From Pseudomonas sp. dw_358 (lineage in GTDB: Bacteria > Pseudomonadota > Gammaproteobacteria > Pseudomonadales > Pseudomonadaceae): 61,647 bases of DNA. The translations under genes and the position numbers were made by a program. A model generated the notes under the pieces. The model did no database searches. It was not told the origin of the DNA and was given only the letters and a program-made list of their open reading frames with translations. The stretch spans positions 1 through 61,647 of the forward strand of contig NZ_JAAVUX010000024.1 in the NCBI RefSeq assembly GCF_018449655.1. Reading direction: 5' to 3'. Positions 58,940 through 61,647 of this stretch are shown one piece after another (position 1 is the first letter of the stretch; every line of letters starts with the position of its first letter).

Positions 58940-59136
58940 CCCGCATAGATTCGAATAACATGAGAAGGGTGCCGTGCTTATCAGTCACCTAGGACTGGTT
59001 ACAGGCATAAAGCCTGGCACGATATTGTATTGATATCGCACCTGCGGTCTCAACGGGAAAATGTTAGGAGCTTATTGTGTTGTAAAATCAACAGGTTGTG
59101 GCTTACTAACAGTTAGCTTCATTCAGATACAACGAT

Positions 59137-60297
59137 GGATGCGTGATCGCCCGAAGCTATGACGCCAAGCCCTTCGTCAAAATGGGTGCGCCCTATTTTC
59201 AGATCAAGGACATGTTGCGCAAGGAAGGTATTGTCGCCTTCAGCAGCAATTACGCGCTGTACGGGCAAATTTCCGAGCGCGTGATGTCGGTGATCGAGTC
59301 CATGGTGCCGGCGCTGGAGATCTACTCCATTGACGAAGCCTTCGCGCTGCTGACCGGCGTACCGGGCAGCCTCGATACGCTCGGGCGCACCCTGCGCGCT
59401 CGCATACTGCAATGCACCGGCATCCCGGTCGGTGTGGGCATCGCCAAAACCAAGACGCTGGCCAAGCTGGCCAACCACACGGCCAAGCGCCTTCAGCAGC
59501 AGACCGGGGGTGTGGTCGATATCTGCGACCCTTTCAAACGCGATTGGGTGCTGCGCAACACGGCGGTTGAAGAGGTGTGGGGAGTCGGCCGCAAGCTCAA
59601 GGCACACTTGCAGGCCATGGGCATTCAGACGGCCATGGACCTGGCCAAGGCCGACGCGCGCACGTTGCGCATGAAATTCAGCGTGGTGCTGGAGAAAACG
59701 GCGCGCGAGCTCGCCGGCACGCCGTGCCTGGAGCTGGACGACCCGGACCCGCCAAAACAGGAGATCTGCTGTAGCCGGATGTTTGGCAAACGGCTGACCG
59801 ACATCGAGCCGATCAAGGAGGCGGTGGCCACCTACGTCCAGCGCGCCGCCGAAAAGCTGCGGGCACAGAATTCGCTCTGCAAGAAAATCCGCGTCAGCGT
59901 GCGTACCGGCATGTTCAATCCCGACGAAGCCAAGTACGCCAATGGCATCCTGGTCGAGCTGCCCTACCCCACCAACGACGTCCGGCTGATCACCAAGGCC
60001 GCCGTCCAGGCCGTCGACCATCTATTCAGACCTGGCTTTCGCTACAGCAAGGCCGAGGTGCTGCTGATGGATCTGCGGCAACCTGGTGAATTCACCGACG
60101 ATCTGTTTGCCGCGTTGCAGCCGGTGGCCACCAACAAGCTGATGGGCGTCCTGGACGAGATTAACGGTCGCTGGGGACGCGGCACCCTGCGCGCAGCGAG
60201 TGTGCCAGCAAACCCAGACTGGGCGATGCGCCGCGAGCTGATGAGCCAGAGCTACACGACCAGGCTCGACCAGCTATGGACCGTGAGCGCCAAGTAA
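59137..60297 (+). pseudogene. umuC: umuC (rulB-like), 3' fragment
   Basis: Beginning GCVIARSYDAKPFVKMGAPYFQIKDMLRKEGI at 59137, this is the remainder of UmuC (386 residues). The catalytic acidic pair lies in EIYSIDEAFALLTG. Later come GIPVGVGIAKTKTLAKLANHTAKR, the helix-hairpin-helix region EEVWGVGRKLKAHLQAMG, and the little-finger/C-terminal UmuC domain ending RGTLRAASVPANPDWAMRRELMSQSYTTRLDQLW. Internal starts (GTG 59143) have no ribosome binding site. A protein starting there would lack the first catalytic Asp and part of the palm. No other lesion is visible, so precise excision would restore the gene. Confidence 0.93.
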
Positions 60298-60374
60298 CGT
60301 TAAGCGATGAGGGATAGGTGCTAGTCTTTTGGGCACCTGCTAATGTATTGGCGTTTTTTTCAAGTGATGCCGCT

Positions 60375-60837
60375 ATGTTGAAACCAATACTCCTCGTGGA
60401 AGACAACGAGCGAGACCTTGAGTCTGACCCTTTTGGCACTCGAACGTACTCAGCTTGCCAATCAAGTTATCGTTGTTAGGGATGGCGTTGAGGCCTTGGA
60501 CTACCTGCTTCGCAGCGGCTCTTTCGCAGATCGAGACATGGGCAATCCTGCGCTCGTCCTGCTCGATCTGAAGCTGCCAAAAGTCGATGGATTGCAGGTG
60601 CTTGAGGCGGTCCGAGAAACTGAGCATTTGCGCAGCGTTCCGGTCGTCATGCTTACCAGCTCCAAAGAAGATACAGACCTTGGCCGCGCCTACGAGCTGG
60701 GCGCCAATGCCTATGTTGTGAAGCCAGTGGCATTCAAAGAATTCGTCACCGCTGTAGGCGATTTGGGCCTTTTCTGGGCGGTTCTGAACGAACCCCCTCC
60801 TGGCTCAACCCGCATAACTCCCGTTATCGGTGAGTGA
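60375..60837 (+). pseudogene. single-domain response regulator with a +1 frameshift near its start
   Basis: ATG 60375 gives MLKPILLVEDNERDLE, the expected receiver N-terminus with acidic residues (ED). It then leaves the family (SDPFGTRTYSACQ). From 60418 the next frame continues correctly as LTLLALERTQLANQVIVVRDGVEALDYLL...PALVLLDLKLPKVDGLQVL...VPVVMLTSSKEDTDLGRAYELGANAYVVKPVAFKEF, with phosphoacceptor Asp, Thr/Ser and Lys all present. One extra base around 60423 separates the frames. It is a Rcp1-like receiver-only protein, here a pseudogene or a sequencing error. Confidence 0.8.
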
Positions 60838-60885
60838 GTCTCAGCCAGGCTTTAGCCTGCCTTCAAAGCGCTACCTGCCAACCTC

Positions 60886-60995
60886 ATTCCAATGAGCAAG
60901 GTCTTCGTAGTACTGATATTCGCATGCCCGAACCACGCCTGCACCTTGGCAATGTCTGCCTCATGCTCCAGGCCTTTGATAGCCGCCGTGCGCTA
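60886..60995 (-). pseudogene. remnant of a tyrosine recombinase/integrase C-terminus
   Basis: The minus strand encodes RTAAIKGLEHEADIAKVQAW followed by FGHANISTTKTL. This closely fits the C-terminal block of tyrosine integrases (L.H..dI..VQ.WLGHanisTT..Y), including the conserved His. The catalytic Tyr is lost (KTL instead of R-x-Y), and a stop (60993-60995) precedes RTAA in the frame. The rest of the enzyme is not visible. The surrounding 60838-61176 interval contains no intact gene. It is a scar of an integrated element beside the umuC hotspot. Confidence 0.7.
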
Positions 60996-61176
60996 GAGAA
61001 GCTAAGGAGAACATCTGTACTCCTTCGACACCTGTACTGCCTGAGAAGGGCCTTTTCCAATTGAATGATCTGGAAGATAGATATCTCACATTGAATGGCT
61101 CCAAGCGACTATGGTGGATGTTCTGCGCAGCAATAGTGCAGTCCAGGTCACCTCGGCCAGGATCTTGGAGACGTCA

Positions 61177-61375
61177 ATGCTTTCCCTCCTGGAAATGCAG
61201 CGTGTAATCGAAACGGCGTTCCTCCCCTACCTCTTGCCGATGCGAAATCAACTCCGCCGGCGTGATGATTGTCTACATTGGCGATCAAAGGTCCAGTCGA
61301 GCTATCGCTGAAGCCGTCTGCGATCTGGAAGGCAAATATCAGCTCAGACGCATAGGCCAGCGTCGTTATGTATAA
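61177..61375 (+). pseudogene. small Pseudomonas protein (DUF1652-like), frameshifted
   Basis: ATG 61177 encodes MLSLLEMQRVIETAFLP, the opening of short DUF1652-type proteins as I recall them. The frame then turns to YLLPMRNQLRRRDD. The +1 frame continues sensibly as CRCEINSAGVMIVYIGDQRSS and then RAIAEAVCDLEGKYQLRRIGQRRYV up to TAA 61375. The switch is near 61228-61235. It is either a decayed gene or a sequence error, like the response regulator upstream. Family assignment is low confidence. The 240 bases that follow hold no gene. Confidence 0.5.
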
Positions 61376-61616
61376 CGGAATTTATGCGAAAGACCGTTCT
61401 CTTCAGGCAAGGACGGTCTGGGCGAGTCCGGATTGATTTTATCGAGTGGCAGAATCAGACTATCACCCCCTGCTGCGCCCCATTCCCCCTGGCGATGCCC
61501 ATAATTGATCTATTCCCTCACCACCCATCGAATCCGCCTTTCTAAACAAGGAACGCGAAGCATTTCCCATTGCTCTTAACAGGATGGAGATGGTGTCAGA
61601 GAAGGAAAGAAATGTT

Positions 61617-61647
61617 ATGCCCCCTCGAATTTTGCTCGTCGAAGACG
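61617..61647 (+). CDS. response regulator receiver protein, 3' part outside window
   Basis: The last 31 bases encode MPPRILLVEDD-type sequence (MPPRILLVED visible), the first strand and acidic pair of a receiver domain. GGAAAGAAATG lies just before ATG 61617, giving a plausible ribosome binding site. Only ten codons are in the window. Whether it is a single receiver, a hybrid kinase or an output regulator cannot be told. It may pair with the frameshifted receiver at 60375. Confidence 0.6.
   Translation, partial: MPPRILLVED

Larger units (their letters stand above)
55858..59128 (+). mobile_element. 3.27-kb element inserted in umuC, with short terminal inverted repeats and 6-bp direct repeat
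   Basis: The insert is bounded by ATCTGA (55858-55863) and TCAGAT (59123-59128). A second inverted pair TGTTAGTA (55874-55881) and TACTAACA (59104-59111) lies at matching depth. ACAACG flanks it on both sides (55852-55857 and 59129-59134), consistent with a 6-bp crossover region or target duplication. The cargo is a TetR gene, a hydrolase, a YdcZ-type membrane protein and an SDR. Their composition is less GC-rich than the backbone. No transposase or integrase is encoded inside, so it is non-autonomous or has lost its mobility genes. umuC/rulB is a known target of integrase-driven elements in Pseudomonas. Confidence 0.8.

Noticed and set aside
55858..59128. Insertion sequence or composite transposon
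   Set aside because: No transposase is encoded in the insert and the terminal repeats are only 6 + 8 bp. A recombinase-dependent passenger fits better.
1..61647. CRISPR arrays, rRNA or tRNA genes, known riboswitches
   Set aside because: I saw no regularly spaced direct repeats, no rRNA-like blocks and no tRNA cloverleaf ending in CCA on either strand by eye. A covariance search would be needed to exclude small RNAs.

Overview
The window reads as a chromosome segment of a fluorescens/putida-type Pseudomonas. The backbone is GC-rich with Pseudomonas codon use. It carries Pseudomonas-style REP sequences, DUF1654, CSS-EAL and Dyp-peroxidase genes, a GABA/Lrp cluster, and SOS boxes of the CTGT-N8-ACAG type. 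Species cannot be fixed from the sequence alone.

Layout. (1) 1-2.4 kb: an AT-rich island with a methyltransferase-like fragment, unknown genes and a near-identical promoter module used twice. (2) 2.4-5.6 kb, minus strand: a type VI secretion cassette made of a periplasmic protein, Hcp, an effector with an RNase A-like (CdiA-CT type) toxin domain, a probable immunity protein, and a CoiA-like nuclease/coiled-coil protein. (3) 5.7-9.5 kb: remnants and regulators (half a LysE exporter, a cupin protein, two AraC regulators, a decayed leuA). (4) 9.6-13.7 kb: a tripartite EmrAB-TolC-type efflux operon. (5) 13.8-20.5 kb: isochorismatase-like protein, gabD-gabT-like pair, Lrp regulator, hydroxyacid reductase, a HAD pseudoenzyme and a GNAT acetyltransferase. 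(6) 20.8-36.9 kb: a 16-kb same-strand catabolic locus with an aldehyde dehydrogenase, HyuA/HyuB, a HAD hydrolase, a FAD oxidase, a complete peptide-type ABC importer and a three-component (2Fe-2S/FAD/FAD) amine dehydrogenase. (7) 37-46 kb: trehalase, MHS transporter, small genes, nicotinamidase, a c-di-GMP synthase/phosphodiesterase pair, and an ArsR/Old Yellow Enzyme operon behind a perfect 18-bp palindrome.

(8) 46.2-50.9 kb is a reduced phage-like lysis module: a LexA/CI-type repressor divergent from a hypothetical gene, a membrane-anchored coiled-coil protein, a SleB-type endolysin, a tiny protein and, last in the same direction, a signal-less GH5 glycosidase with a carbohydrate-binding-like insert. 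There are no capsid or tail genes. This is the best candidate for an undescribed system: SOS-triggered, lysis-mediated release of a polysaccharide-degrading enzyme. (9) 50.6-54.9 kb: SOS-box DUF1654 gene, NCS1 permease, Dyp peroxidase, small lipoprotein. (10) 55.1-60.3 kb: an SOS-controlled umuDC (rulAB-like) operon in which umuC is split after codon 40 by a 3.27-kb element with short terminal inverted repeats and a 6-bp direct repeat. The element carries a TetR regulator, an epoxide-hydrolase-like enzyme, a YdcZ-type membrane protein and an SDR, but no recombinase. (11) 60.4-61.6 kb: decaying DNA with a frameshifted response regulator, a tyrosine-integrase remnant, a frameshifted small gene and the start of another response regulator.

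All functions are inferred from motifs read by eye. No database search was possible.
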